Below, piece after piece: positions 8,447 through 18,081 of a stretch of 64,000 nt of DNA (positions are counted from its first letter, which is position 1; each line of letters begins with the position of its first letter). Position numbers and translations under genes: made by a program. The notes under the pieces were generated by a model, which was not told the DNA's origin, searched no databases, and saw nothing but the letters and a program-made list of their open reading frames with translations. Where the stretch lies: contig JAWKLL010000021.1 in NCBI GenBank assembly GCA_041392765.1, forward strand, positions 26,783 through 90,782. The letters run 5' to 3'. The DNA is from Lewinella sp041392765 (GTDB taxonomy: Bacteria; Bacteroidota; Bacteroidia; Chitinophagales; Saprospiraceae).

Positions 8447-9875
8447 AGAAGAAGCACATATCAACGAGTTGCTGAAACGATGGATTTCAGGCGACGTAAC
8501 GGCTGCAGAAGAAGCAGAACTGTTCCGTATGGCTCAATCACGCCCTGAATTGGCAGATGCCATGGCAGGGTACAGCCAGTATATCGCCACGGATCATGCC
8601 CCTGCTTTAGCGCGACTCCGGTTAAAAATCAACCCCAAATCATCTCGGCCTTACGGGTGGTTGCGCGTAGCAGCCGCTGTATTACTGCTCTTGACTTTGG
8701 CTTGGTGGTTACTTCCCCTGACTCCCGAGTCATCCTCTTCTGTGGCGGAAACCATTGAAACGCCTCAACGTGTTGACGTTCAAACGGAACCATTGCCTGA
8801 AGAAATAAGTCATACAACAGCACCCGAAGTTGCCACTACCGAAGCTGAAACACCAATCGCCTCAGCCCCTACTCAAACGACCCAATCTCCGCTACCGAAA
8901 CCATCGGTTATTGCACCCGCTGAACCGTCATCGGGTACCACTTCCACTGAAGAAGCATACTCGCAAACCAGCACAACCCTCACTAAACAAGTACCCGTTA
9001 CCGCTCCTGTGGAAACGATCGAAGAAAGTGACTATGCCGCCAGTTACCCTAGTTCAACTACGCAACCCCTCGCACCTGCAACAGATGCGATGGCTCGTCA
9101 AAAACCAACTGCTACATCTGCTTACGATCCTACCCTGATATCTAACAACGGCGTACCCACAGCAGCGGCAGGCTACCAGCTCGTTGAAGGCCGTGTAACG
9201 GACAGCACAGGAGAACCACTCATTGGCGTAAGTATTGCCGTAGCAGGGACACCTATCGGCACCGTGACCGATGTGGAAGGAAATTTCTTAGTTTCTATAC
9301 CCGAAAAAGGGGCTACTTTGACAATCAGTTACACAGGTTTTGAAACCACCTCCCTACTAGTTGACCAAAATGAGGAATGGATTGATATTCAATTGAACGA
9401 GGGCATGGCATTAGAGGAAGTTGTTGTAACCGGGTTAGGTGTCAAAAAGAAGCAACAATCAACTGCCTCTGCCGTTCGTTCATTGGCGAAAGCTGAACCC
9501 ATAGACGGAGAAAAAGCCTTCAAAAAATACATTGCAGATAATATCCCTCAAATAAATCAAAAAGAGCGATTTGAACTCAAATTTTTCATAGACACCGAAG
9601 GCAGACCTACCCGCATTCAAGTTGTATCGTCCAGCAACAATGACTTGAATACAAAAATAATTGACCTATTGCAAAATTACCACGCTGGCAAATCACGCAA
9701 GGCAGCCCTGCTCATCCTATACAATATACACTGGTTATCAAGTAGCGCAAAAAGTTATTTTTTTAACACAGGCAACCAATCGGGTGGCTCATTCGTTCTT
9801 TACACCGATGCGCCAGCGAAATTTCGCATTTTCTGCATTTCGGACGCAACCCCAATAAAAAAACTTCCAAATTGA
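8415..9875 (+). CDS. Membrane anti-sigma-like protein with carboxypeptidase-regulatory-like and TonB_C-like domains
   Basis: The order is: a cytoplasmic N-terminus with an anti-sigma-like helical segment (HINELLKRWISGDVTAAEEA); one membrane segment (AAAVLLLLTLAWWLLPL, about 80-95); a long Thr/Pro/Glu-rich linker; a CarboxypepD_reg-like beta domain (EGRVTDSTGEPLIGVSIAVA to TISYTGFE, about 255-310) ending in the plug-like EEVVVTGLGVKK; then a TonB_C-like domain (ERFELKFFIDTEGRPTRIQV). Near 9670 the frame appears to slip: one added base gives LAKLPRWQITQGSPAHPIQY then TLVIK-stop at 9745, the expected end of a TonB C-terminal domain, whereas the frame as read runs to 9875 through unlikely text. 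The start is a TTG overlapping the sigma gene. It probably senses an envelope state and holds the sigma factor. Confidence 0.72.
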   Translation: MNSSKKKSLNKEEAHINELLKRWISGDVTAAEEAELFRMAQSRPELADAMAGYSQYIATDHAPALARLRLKINPKSSRPYGWLRVAAAVLLLLTLAWWLLPLTPESSSSVAETIETPQRVDVQTEPLPEEISHTTAPEVATTEAETPIASAPTQTTQSPLPKPSVIAPAEPSSGTTSTEEAYSQTSTTLTKQVPVTAPVETIEESDYAASYPSSTTQPLAPATDAMARQKPTATSAYDPTLISNNGVPTAAAGYQLVEGRVTDSTGEPLIGVSIAVAGTPIGTVTDVEGNFLVSIPEKGATLTISYTGFETTSLLVDQNEEWIDIQLNEGMALEEVVVTGLGVKKKQQSTASAVRSLAKAEPIDGEKAFKKYIADNIPQINQKERFELKFFIDTEGRPTRIQVVSSSNNDLNTKIIDLLQNYHAGKSRKAALLILYNIHWLSSSAKSYFFNTGNQSGGSFVLYTDAPAKFRIFCISDATPIKKLPN

Positions 9876-9882
9876 TCTCAAA

Positions 9883-10146
9883 ATGACCATGAAAAACTCG
9901 GCCTTGGCCAACCAAAAGCACCTGATTGAACACGAAGTGGTAAATACCATCAGCCATACTTTGCATATTCCAAGCAGGAGATTGTTGCCCTACACTCATT
10001 TCGTTGATGACCTTCATTTAGATGAAATGGACTTCGTGCTGCTTATTGCCCGGTTGGAAAGCCAATTAGATCGCTATCTCACTTCCGAACAAGTGGCTGG
10101 CATCCAAACTATATCTGATGTGACACGCTGCTTTTCAGATAATTAA
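9883..10146 (+). CDS. Acyl-carrier-protein-like protein lacking the phosphopantetheine serine
   Basis: This 87-residue protein has the ACP helix pattern: IEHEVVNTISHTLHIPSRRL, FVDDLHLDEMDFVLLIARLE and SEQVAGIQTISDVTRCF. In ordinary ACPs the second helix starts DSL, with the serine carrying phosphopantetheine. Here the aligned triplet is D47-E48-M49, so the attachment serine is replaced by glutamate. It therefore cannot carry an acyl chain in the usual way and may be a structural or regulatory ACP relative. The stop codon TAA (10144-10146) is formed by the first bases of the left end of the adjacent insertion sequence, so the native C-terminus may have been slightly different. Confidence 0.6.
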   Translation: MTMKNSALANQKHLIEHEVVNTISHTLHIPSRRLLPYTHFVDDLHLDEMDFVLLIARLESQLDRYLTSEQVAGIQTISDVTRCFSDN

Positions 10147-11474
10147 CTGACCTTTCGCAAGCGAAAGGTTTGGATTTTTGATAAAAAAATAGGATGCATT
10201 ATCTTCGTGTTCAAAGGAATTCGAGATGAAAGATCCAAAATTACTCGATCTGTACTCAGACTATTTGTTGTCGTCGTTTCGCATGGTGACGGCCACAGGG
10301 ATGTCGGAGTTATTAGATCATGGCATTAGCCACGACAAGATTAGTCGGTTTTTAGGACAAGAGGCCTTTGATTCTAAAGACTACTGGCGTTGTATTAAAC
10401 GACTGGTGCGCCAAGTGGAGCATCCTGATGCAGTTCTCAAAATTGATGACACCATTGAGGAGAAGCCCCACTCTACGGAAAATGAAGTTATCACTTGGCA
10501 CTGGGATCACTCCAAAAAGCCAAAGGCGGGTCATGTTAAGGGTATCAACATCCTCAACTTCCTTTATCAAAGTCCACTGGGTATAGAAATTCCGGTAAGC
10601 TTTGAAATTGTGCGTAAAAGCGAGGAGTATCTTGATACCAAAAGCGGCAAGGTTAAGAAACGCAGCCCTAAAACAAAGAATGAGATGCTGCGAGACCAAC
10701 TCTTCGTGCTGGTGAAGTACAATCGTGTTCCCTTCCGCTACGTGGTGTGGGACACTTGGTTTTCCGCTCAGGAAAACTTTAATTTCGTACACTACCAGTT
10801 GGAAAAGTACTTTATTGGTGCCATAAAGAGCAACCGTAAGGTGGCTCTGAGTATGGAAGACAAGCTGCAAGGCCGATTTCACCGAGTCGATAGGCTAGAC
10901 TTACAAGCAGACCAAGCCATCACCGTTTATGTACAAGGACTTGACTTTCCCGTTCAACTACTTAAACGGGTCTTTATAAACAAAGACGGTTCTTCTGGAG
11001 ACTTGTATCTGGTAACTAACGACCTAAAAATGGAGCCTCAAGCCATCTGCACGACCTACGATAAACGCTGGGGAGTGGAGGTATTCCACAAATCACTCAA
11101 GCAAAATGTGGGTTTAGAAAAATCACCCACTAAGCATGAGACCTCCCAATGTAATCATGTGTTTGCCGCCATGATTGCTTGTAACAAAGTTAGAGTTGCT
11201 CTCCATCAAAGAGCAGACTAACCATTTCGCCCTAAAATCCAAACTGTATGTCAAAGCACTGCAGGCAGCTTGGCAGGAGGTACAACTTCTCAAAGTACAT
11301 AACCTGCAACTAGAAGCCCAGCAGTCGTCTATTCCTCTTTTGGGATAGACATAATTTACACATGCGAACCAACTAATCCTGTGCAGGGCACGGGCTGTCT
11401 AGGCTATGCCTCGTTCACTGTGTACTGTTATTTTTCTCATTTTTCAAAACCTTTCGCTTGCGAAAGGTCAGTTA
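10144..11474 (+). mobile_element. IS4-type insertion sequence, 1331 bp, with 28-bp perfect inverted ends
   Basis: The left end (10144-10171) and right end (11447-11474) are perfect inverted repeats of 28 bases. Each end also contains its own near-palindrome, CCTTTCGCAAGCGAAAGG, which can fold into an 8-bp stem with a 2-base loop. One transposase gene with a YREK motif lies inside. Flanking sequence shows only an imperfect 5-base match (ATAAT left, TTAAT right), so a target duplication is not clear. It sits directly at the 3' end of the ACP-like gene. Confidence 0.88.
10226..11221 (+). CDS. IS4-family-like DDE transposase
   Basis: The protein has the acidic residues of a DDE transposase: ID near residue 72 in VLKIDDTIEEK, D near 175 in YVVWDTWFSAQENF, and the signature YDKRWGVEVFHKSLK near residue 280, which fits Y-(2)-R-(3)-E-(6)-K of the IS4 group. 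The frame stops at 11221 after HQRAD. If one base is removed near 11219 the reading continues as NHFALKSKLYVKALQAAWQE and ends IPLLG-stop at 11346-11348, which looks like the true C-terminus (about 373 residues). The copy may thus be inactive or mis-sequenced. The DDE core and both element ends are complete. Confidence 0.88.
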   Translation: MKDPKLLDLYSDYLLSSFRMVTATGMSELLDHGISHDKISRFLGQEAFDSKDYWRCIKRLVRQVEHPDAVLKIDDTIEEKPHSTENEVITWHWDHSKKPKAGHVKGINILNFLYQSPLGIEIPVSFEIVRKSEEYLDTKSGKVKKRSPKTKNEMLRDQLFVLVKYNRVPFRYVVWDTWFSAQENFNFVHYQLEKYFIGAIKSNRKVALSMEDKLQGRFHRVDRLDLQADQAITVYVQGLDFPVQLLKRVFINKDGSSGDLYLVTNDLKMEPQAICTTYDKRWGVEVFHKSLKQNVGLEKSPTKHETSQCNHVFAAMIACNKVRVALHQRAD

Positions 11475-11483
11475 TTAATAATT

Positions 11484-11501
11484 TTCACACAACATTGTGA
11501 A
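11484..11501. promoter_or_regulatory. Inverted repeat upstream of the esterase gene, possible operator
   Basis: TTCACA and TGTGAA are separated by six bases, 10 bases beyond the right end of the insertion sequence and 53 bases before the likely ATG of the esterase gene. It could be a regulator-binding site or chance. Confidence 0.25.
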
Positions 11502-11553
11502 TTGTAGTGTAAAAAGGCAGACTTTTGTGGTTCATCAATCTGTGAAGTATCGC

Positions 11554-12333
11554 ATGTACAGGTGCTTATTTTTCATTACCGTTATATCGCTGTTGTTAAT
11601 GTCTTCTTTATCAGCACAATCGCCAGCAGTATTAAATGCCTTTGGGGCAAAAATGTTCACCACTAGTACGAGTTTCAATTTACCCTACCGTATATGGGAA
11701 CCTACCCTGAAAGAGGGAGAAAAACTTCCACTCCTTCTTTTTTTGCACGGTGCTGGTGAACGTGGCAATGATAATATAGCACAAATGACGCACGGGGCAG
11801 CTATGCTACTGCAAAAAAGTGCCGACTTCCCCGCTTGGATCGTGATGCCTCAATGCGCTCAGGATGACTATTGGGCACAAATGGAAAAAGACAGCCTGAA
11901 CAATCGTGTCTTTAATTTCAACCAACGCCCCAATCCTTCCCTTGCAGCCGTCATGGAACTACTAGACAGCCTTTTAGCTACAGGCCTAGTTGACACCAAC
12001 CGGGTTTACCTTATGGGATTGAGTATGGGCGGCATGGGTACGTTCGAATTATTAGCGCGTCGCCCAGATACCTTCGCAGCTGCTGCCCCTATATGCGGAG
12101 GCACCAATCCTGCCTTGCTCCCGCTTTATGCCCATAAAGTACCATTATGGATTTTCCACGGGGCAGAAGATCAGGTGGTGTTCCCCTCCTACTCTCGAGC
12201 CGTAGTCCAGCAAATGCAGGCGTTGGGCGTCCCCGTGAAATACACGGAATACCTTGGTGTCAACCACAATAGCTGGGATAACGCATTTGCCGAACCTGAG
12301 CTAATGGAATGGATGTTTAGCCACTCCAAATAG
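11554..12333 (+). CDS. Secreted alpha/beta-hydrolase (esterase/dienelactone-hydrolase-like)
   Basis: The best start is ATG 11554, giving a clean signal peptide (MYRCLFFITVISLLLMSSLSAQ). An upstream start at 11497 would bury it behind 19 polar residues. The fold is marked by LLLFLHGAGERGNDN (oxyanion region), the nucleophile elbow GLSMGGMGTFE near residue 155, the acid in FHGAEDQVVF and the base in GVNHNSWDNAF. This Ser-Asp-His set and the order match predicted phospholipase/esterase proteins of the prolyl-oligopeptidase clan. The protein is probably periplasmic or exported; the substrate is unknown. It lies immediately downstream of the insertion sequence, so its promoter may have been altered. 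Confidence 0.85.
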   Translation: MYRCLFFITVISLLLMSSLSAQSPAVLNAFGAKMFTTSTSFNLPYRIWEPTLKEGEKLPLLLFLHGAGERGNDNIAQMTHGAAMLLQKSADFPAWIVMPQCAQDDYWAQMEKDSLNNRVFNFNQRPNPSLAAVMELLDSLLATGLVDTNRVYLMGLSMGGMGTFELLARRPDTFAAAAPICGGTNPALLPLYAHKVPLWIFHGAEDQVVFPSYSRAVVQQMQALGVPVKYTEYLGVNHNSWDNAFAEPELMEWMFSHSK

Positions 12334-12338
12334 TGGTA

Positions 12339-12932
12339 CTAACGGATAAAATCCAATTCGTCCATATCATCGAGTTGAACCATGATGGTAGGGCGAGCCT
12401 CCACTGTTTCTTTGGGCCGATAGCGGGAAACATAGTCAACTGCTTCGATGATGTCCGAGCGAACTCTTCCGAAATGATTAGGCCAAGGGGCGCCCTTGAA
12501 GTGAGCTAATGCCACTGCCAATGGGCGGTTCAGATGAGCGATTAGATCCCGGCAGTACAAGTCATGCACGATACGCACTGCTACACGTCCATCTGGTGTA
12601 CAAACAGAAAGTGGTAGCGAATCAGTTGGTTCGGTAACAACGGTAAGGGGGCGTTTGTGGTAATGGAGGAGGGTTTCAAAACGCGGATGCAAGCGAGGGA
12701 AATAGTGCTTGAGCATCTCCAGGGAATCAAAAAGCACTTCAAAAGGGGTGTGCAGTGTGGGCTGCTTAATCCTTTTGAGTCTTTCTAATGCCACAGGATC
12801 ATCGGCAGCACAAGCAATATACCAGAGCGCATCGGCTTGCAGCAGTACCAGTCCTTCTTGATCGAGCATGGCCGCAGCACCTTCCAGATCGTAGCGTTGA
12901 ATCATAAAACCTGCAGCTTGAGTAGTTGTCAT
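12339..12932 (-). CDS. YrdC/Sua5-like protein (threonylcarbamoyl-AMP synthase family, divergent)
   Basis: About 197 residues from MTTTQAAGFMIQRYDLEGAA; the longer start at 12989 is possible. The pattern follows the YrdC fold: GLVLLQADALWYIACAADDP (family LPTDTVYGL), LERLKRIKQP (family KxR), FEVLFDSLEMLKHYFPRLHP and the strand KRPLTVVTEP (family GPLTLVL). The normally conserved TDT and the KGR lysine/arginine set are changed (QADALW, KRIKQP). It is thus a divergent family member and may not make the tRNA t6A precursor. It is convergent with the esterase gene, 5 bases apart. Confidence 0.6.
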   Translation of the reverse strand: MTTTQAAGFMIQRYDLEGAAAMLDQEGLVLLQADALWYIACAADDPVALERLKRIKQPTLHTPFEVLFDSLEMLKHYFPRLHPRFETLLHYHKRPLTVVTEPTDSLPLSVCTPDGRVAVRIVHDLYCRDLIAHLNRPLAVALAHFKGAPWPNHFGRVRSDIIEAVDYVSRYRPKETVEARPTIMVQLDDMDELDFIR

Positions 12933-13118
12933 GAGCATAAGTAGTGTAGTTTGAAACCGGATTTCCCGGCTCGAATAACCATTGAGCAAGCCCCAGCCAA
13001 GCCTACCTGCGACAAGCTGACAATAACTGGGGTAATCTTAATAACCTACCAAAACGTTACATTTTGGCAAAATCTTGTGATCCACAAACATTGGTTTACC
13101 CAACGTTGTAGATAACTT

Positions 13119-13290
13119 AGAGTATGTCTAAAATTCCCTCAATTAGCTGTCCGATAGCTATCGGGAGACAATTTTTCCTGCTCTGCGTTGGAAATGCTCG
13201 CCGATGCTTTCGGCATCGACTGCGCTTTCCGCCTTGATCAGAACAAAATTTGCTCGCTTTCACTCAATCAGAGAACTTTAGACATACTCT
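13119..13290. mobile_element. MITE-like element, copy 1 (172 bp)
   Basis: Terminal inverted repeats AGAGTATGTCTAAA (13119-13132) and TTTAGACATACTCT (13277-13290) are perfect, and TTA borders GAGTATG on both sides. The interior has a hairpin (CGATGC, loop TTTCG, GCATCG) and, near the left end, the palindrome CCGATAGCTATCGG. The interior is clearly related to copy 2 at 26521. There is no coding capacity. It fills most of the 13.0-13.5 kb gap. Confidence 0.7.
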
Positions 13291-13488
13291 TAAAATGTCG
13301 CTTTGTTTTACGAACCTGAAAAACGAACCCTACCGTTTACAATTAACCACTATATTAGTGCGCTATTAGGGCTAACGGTACGTTGTGTCTTTGGGATGGG
13401 AACTGGCTTCCAACCAGCCTACGCGAGATTGATTTGGTTATATGAACATTCTTTAGCGCGTATGTATTGTTTTGTTAACTTTAAAAAA

Positions 13489-15759
13489 ATGGATCGCTTG
13501 AAAAATATAAATCGCACCGCTATCTTGGTCTTATTCAAAATGCTGCTCTTACTCGTCCTGCCAGAGATGGGAAAGGCAGCTCACCTCATTGGGGGTGAGG
13601 TGACTTATGAGTGTATGGGGTATAATGATGCTACCAACAGTAATGACTACGTGTTCACCTTTAACATCTACCGAGATTGCCAAAGCGGTGGTTCTCAATT
13701 TGACAACCCCAACTTCTCCGTTCAAATGTTAGTCACAATTTACCAAGGCAGTAGTTTTTATGACGGATACAACTTGGGGTTTCCTGTCATAACTCCTATC
13801 GACTTGGAAGAAAACATTAACAACCCTTGTATCAATATTCCCGACAACATTTGTGTAGAACAAGGACGATATACTTTAGCGGTATCCCTACCTGTATCAA
13901 CCAATCCTATCACATTGTCTATCAACGCTGCTGTAGAAACAATACCATCACCAACATTCTGAACCCGCAATCGGCAGGTAATACTTACACCATCGAAGTA
14001 ACCCCGCAGGCACAACAACTGTGTAATAGCAGCCCCAATTTCGATGCCTACCCTTCCAGTGTCATCTGTGCAGGAGAAACATTTAACTATGATTTTTCGG
14101 CTGTTGATGCCGATGGCGACCAGATCGTGTATGAATTGTGTGCTCCTTTCTTGGGTGGTGGCAATACAGGTTCTCAAGGCGCACCCGATGGTGTAGCTCC
14201 CAATCCAGACCTACCTCCGCCTTATGATGAAGTAATTTTCCTGAAAGTATAATTACACAGCCAGTTCCCCATTGGGCAGTAATGCCAATTTTTCTATTGA
14301 CCCACAAACTGGTATCATGTCAGGTACCCCTCATTTTGGGGCAATTTGTAGTAGGGGTCTGTGTTTCTGAATATAGAAACGGGGTATTATTGAGTACCAT
14401 CAGGCAGGACTTCCAGTTTAATGTAACGACTTGCGAAATTACTTTTGCCGATGTACAACATGACGAAGTGGCACCTTCTGGGCAATTGGTGTTGAATACC
14501 TGTGGCAACACCGCCATTACTATCAATAATCTTTCAGAAGACGAAGCAGATATTGACGGCTACTATTGGGAATTTAATGTTGACGGCGCAACGGTTACCG
14601 CCAATACCCGCGATTTCACCTTTGCTTTTCCATGGCACGGGTGTTTATGACGGACGTATGATTATCAACCCCAATTCGGCAGGATGCACGGATACGGCTT
14701 TGCTGCAAGTCAATATTTTCAGAATTGTACAGTGATTTCAGCTTTGCGTACGACACCTGCGTAGCGAAGTACCATCTTTTGAAGAACTAGCGACCACCGA
14801 AGCAGGCCAGCAAATTACTGCTTATAGTTGGGATTTTGGAGACGGGGATATTTCCGCTGAAAGCAATCCGCTGCACTTATTCTCCTCGCCGGGAAACTAC
14901 ACCGTTCAGCTTACCATTACCGACGAAAACGGATGCGAAGACACCCATCCTTTTACCTCCCCTATTTTCCCGTGCCCTCGCTCATTGTCGTTTCACCTGA
15001 TGCCTTCCAAGGATGCGCTCCTGCTGATATATTTTTCAACAACCGCAGCACCCCTATCAATGAATCCTATACGTTTGAGTGGCGATTTGGTGATGGTGGC
15101 ACAGGTGATGCCCTCAGCCCCACTCACACCTACACAAATATAGGTGTTTATGATGTTTATCTTTCCATTACCAGCCCTATTGGTTGCATGACGGATACCA
15201 CTTTTTTGGCATTAATAGAAATAGAGCCTGCTCCCATAGCTGGTTTTACTACCTCCCCGATATGCTTGACAACTTCCAGCCTACGGTACAGGTAACAGAC
15301 GAATCCATTGATGCGGCTTTCACTTATTACACTTTCAACAACGAAGCCACCAGCACTGTCAGAAATCCTACTTATTCGTTCAGGGATACGGGGCTGGTGT
15401 TCATTACCAAATTGCCGTTCATGCCAGTGGTTGTATCGATAGCCTCACCCGTTATATAGATATCGTCCCTACCATCACGCTTTTTTTCCTAACATACCTT
15501 CACGCCCAACGGGGATGGTATTAATGACCTGTTTAAACCCAAAGGCTACCTTGAAGGTTATAGCGATTATCAAATCAAAGTCTGGAATCGGTGGGGCGAA
15601 CCCGTCTATACAGGCAACGACATTTTAGATGGCTGGAATGGCCAAAAAAATAATAATGGACAAAATCAGCCGTCAGGTGTTTACTTATACGAAGCCAGCA
15701 TTATCGAACCACGTGGCGAAGTGCGTTTGTTAAAAGGACAAATCATGCTGATCAGGTAA
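13489..15759 (+). pseudogene. PKD-domain adhesin-like protein with gliding-motility C-terminal domain, first of two tandem paralogs (many frameshifts)
   Basis: The start ATG 13489 gives a signal-like N-terminus (MLLLLVLPEMGKAAHLIGGE within the first 45 residues). The N-terminal family motif is HLIGGEVTYECMGYN, then, after a break near 13915, the motif YQRCCRNNTI and TYTIEVTPQAQQLCNSSPNF. PKD-like repeats follow (YSWDFGDGDISAESNPLHLF; FEWRFGDGGTGDALSPTHTY). The tail is FTPNGDGINDLFKPKGYLEG to NRWGEPVYTGNDILDGWNG, a CHU_C gliding/T9SS domain ending at 15757-15759. At least six frame changes interrupt it, in order and without loss of domains. It is expected to be a large cell-surface protein secreted by T9SS. 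Confidence 0.75.
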
Positions 15760-15769
15760 TCTTTATACT

Positions 15770-18013
15770 ATGCGATTTTACATCCTCATCCCTTTGATAT
15801 TTTTTTAACAGCACCTACCTTGCTTTCCGCAAGACACATCGTAGGTGGTACTATGTCGTACCGATGCTTAGGCAACGACAACTACGATTTACCCTCCGGG
15901 TATATCGTGATTGCAACTGTACAGGGTGTGCCGAGTTCGACCCATTAGCAGAAATTGGCGTGTATCGGTGCAATTCGTCAGGCAATTGCTTGGGGCAGTC
16001 CCAAAATCAGCCATTCAGAGAGGTAAGCGTACCTCTCTTGTCCTCGTTATCCATCGAAGAACCAGACTACCCGTGCCTCGTTCCACCTGATGTATGCGGG
16101 GAAGAAGGGCTTTATATTTTTACCATGAATTTTGCCTCCGATCGCAGGATAGTTATTTCGTTTCTTACCAACGATGCTGCCGCAATGAAACCATCGACAA
16201 CCTCATCAATCCCGATGATGTAGGTGCCACTTATAGCGTAGAGATTACCCCAGTCGCTCAATCGCTATGTAATAGCAGTCCTTCTTTTGACACTTACCCA
16301 CCTATCATTATTTGCAATAACGAACCCCTCCTATACGACCATTCTGCTTCCGACCCCGATGGCGACCAGTTGGTCTATGAATTTTGCCCCATCATCATTG
16401 GAGGCGACAACAATTTGGATTTACTCATCTACAATACCTGCGATGGTGACTATCCTTCTCCTGCTTGCCCACCTGTATGGGAATGCATTTTTCAAGCCCC
16501 CAACTACACCGCTACCGCTCCTATGGGTGGCGACCCCCTCATACAGATAGACCTAATACGGGCATTATTACGGGGCGGCCTATTCTGCAAGGTCAGTTTG
16601 TAGTAGGGGTTTGTGTTTCAGAATAAGAAATGGGCTACTACTAAGTCGGATATACCGAGATTTTCAGTTCAATGTAGCCAACTGTGACCCAACCGTTGTA
16701 GCAGATGTGGCAGAAGACGTGCAAGTAAGCGCACAGAATTCATCATCAATTCTTGTGGCAATCTCACTATTGACTTCGTCAACCAAAGCTACCAGCAAAA
16801 CTTTATCGAAAACTATCGCTGGACATTCGATATGGGAAATGGACAAACCCGACGGTAAACGAATGGTCGCCCAGCATCACCTTTATAGGGGTTGGCACCT
16901 ACGAAGGTCAATTGGTGCTTAACGAAAACACCAATTGCGGAGATACGGCCACCATAATCGTCAATCTGTATCCGGAAATTGAGGCGGATTTTTCGTTTGT
17001 CTATGATACCTGTGTGGCCGATGTAGTCACCTTCACAGATTTATCCCAGACGGGTGCCTGTTGCCTAACCGGATGGGATTGGGCGTTTGGGGATGGTCAA
17101 CAAAGCACCCAACAAAATCCCATTCATTTATACAACATTCCGGGAAGTTTGCCTGTCACGCTTACCGTTAGAGATACTAATCAATGCGAGGATCAGATCA
17201 CCCGGCTACTTGATTATTTCCCCGTGCCAGCGCTTATCGTCATCGCGCCCAGTGAAGTGCTTGCTTGCGAACCCGCCTCCATATTCTTCGACAACCTTTC
17301 CTTTCCCATCGATAGTACCTACGATATTATTTGGACATTCGGCGATGGCGCAAGTAGTACCGTCATTAGCCCTACACACATTTACGATACGCCGGGCACC
17401 TACACCGTGCAGGTGGCTATTACCTCACCCATAGGCTGCAAGAAACCGATACCACGTTCAACGATCTTGTGACTATCTTACCATCACCGGACGCGGGGTT
17501 CACATATTTACCAGAAAAACCAAGTAATTTATTGCCAGAAGTTCAATTTACAGATGCCTCTTCAGGTGCTATCCGCTGGAATTGGGATTTTGGCACTACG
17601 GCTACCAGTAACTTCCCCAGCCCTACCTAACTTTTCCTGATACAGGGTTGTACTTAGTGCAACAGATCGTATTCCACCCTAGTGGCTGCACCGATACCGC
17701 TACTGCCTTAATTGACATCTTCCCCGATATACGGTATTTTATTCCCAACGCCTTTACGCCCAACGGAGACGGGAGTAATGATTTTTTTGTGGGTAAAGGA
17801 ATTGTCAGTGGTATTCAGGACTTCCATTTCCGTATATGGAATCGTTGGGGAGAACCCGTTTTTGAAACAGAAGACCCTTTCAGCGGTTGGAATGGAAGAA
17901 AAAACAACACCGGGCAAGAAATGCCTGCCGGGGTTTATTTAGTGGTTGTCACTTTCCGAGACCCAAGGGGCGAACCTTATGAAATCAAAGGTTTTGCTAC
18001 GCTCGTTAGATAA
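15770..18013 (+). pseudogene. PKD-domain adhesin-like protein with gliding-motility C-terminal domain, second tandem paralog (many frameshifts)
   Basis: It begins 10 bases after the first paralog with a signal peptide (MRFYILIPLIFF). A T run one base too short near 15810 then breaks the frame; restoring it gives LTAPTLLSARHIVGGTMSYR. The same motifs follow: FTLRVYRDCNCTGC, YQRCCRNETIDNLINPDDVG, SVEITPVAQSLCNSSPSF. There are two good PKD repeats (WDWAFGDGQQSTQQNPIHLY; IIWTFGDGASSTVISPTHIY). The CHU_C tail is FTPNGDGSNDFFVGKG with NRWGEPVFETEDPFSGWNG, ending at 18013. The parallel order of motifs shows a tandem duplication. The pair is probably co-transcribed and exported by T9SS. Confidence 0.75.
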
Positions 18014-18050
18014 TTTTTCACAAAAAAGTTTTTTTTCCAACAAAAAACTT

Positions 18051-18058
18051 TACCTTTG
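18051..18058 (+). promoter_or_regulatory. Bacteroidota-type -7 element upstream of rplS
   Basis: TACCTTTG followed by C matches the TAnnTTTG consensus of the Bacteroidota primary sigma factor. It ends 23 bases before the rplS ATG. I see no clear -33 TTG at the expected distance; the region is T-rich. Confidence 0.6.
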
Positions 18059-18081
18059 CACCGCTAAAAAAAGGACAAGCA

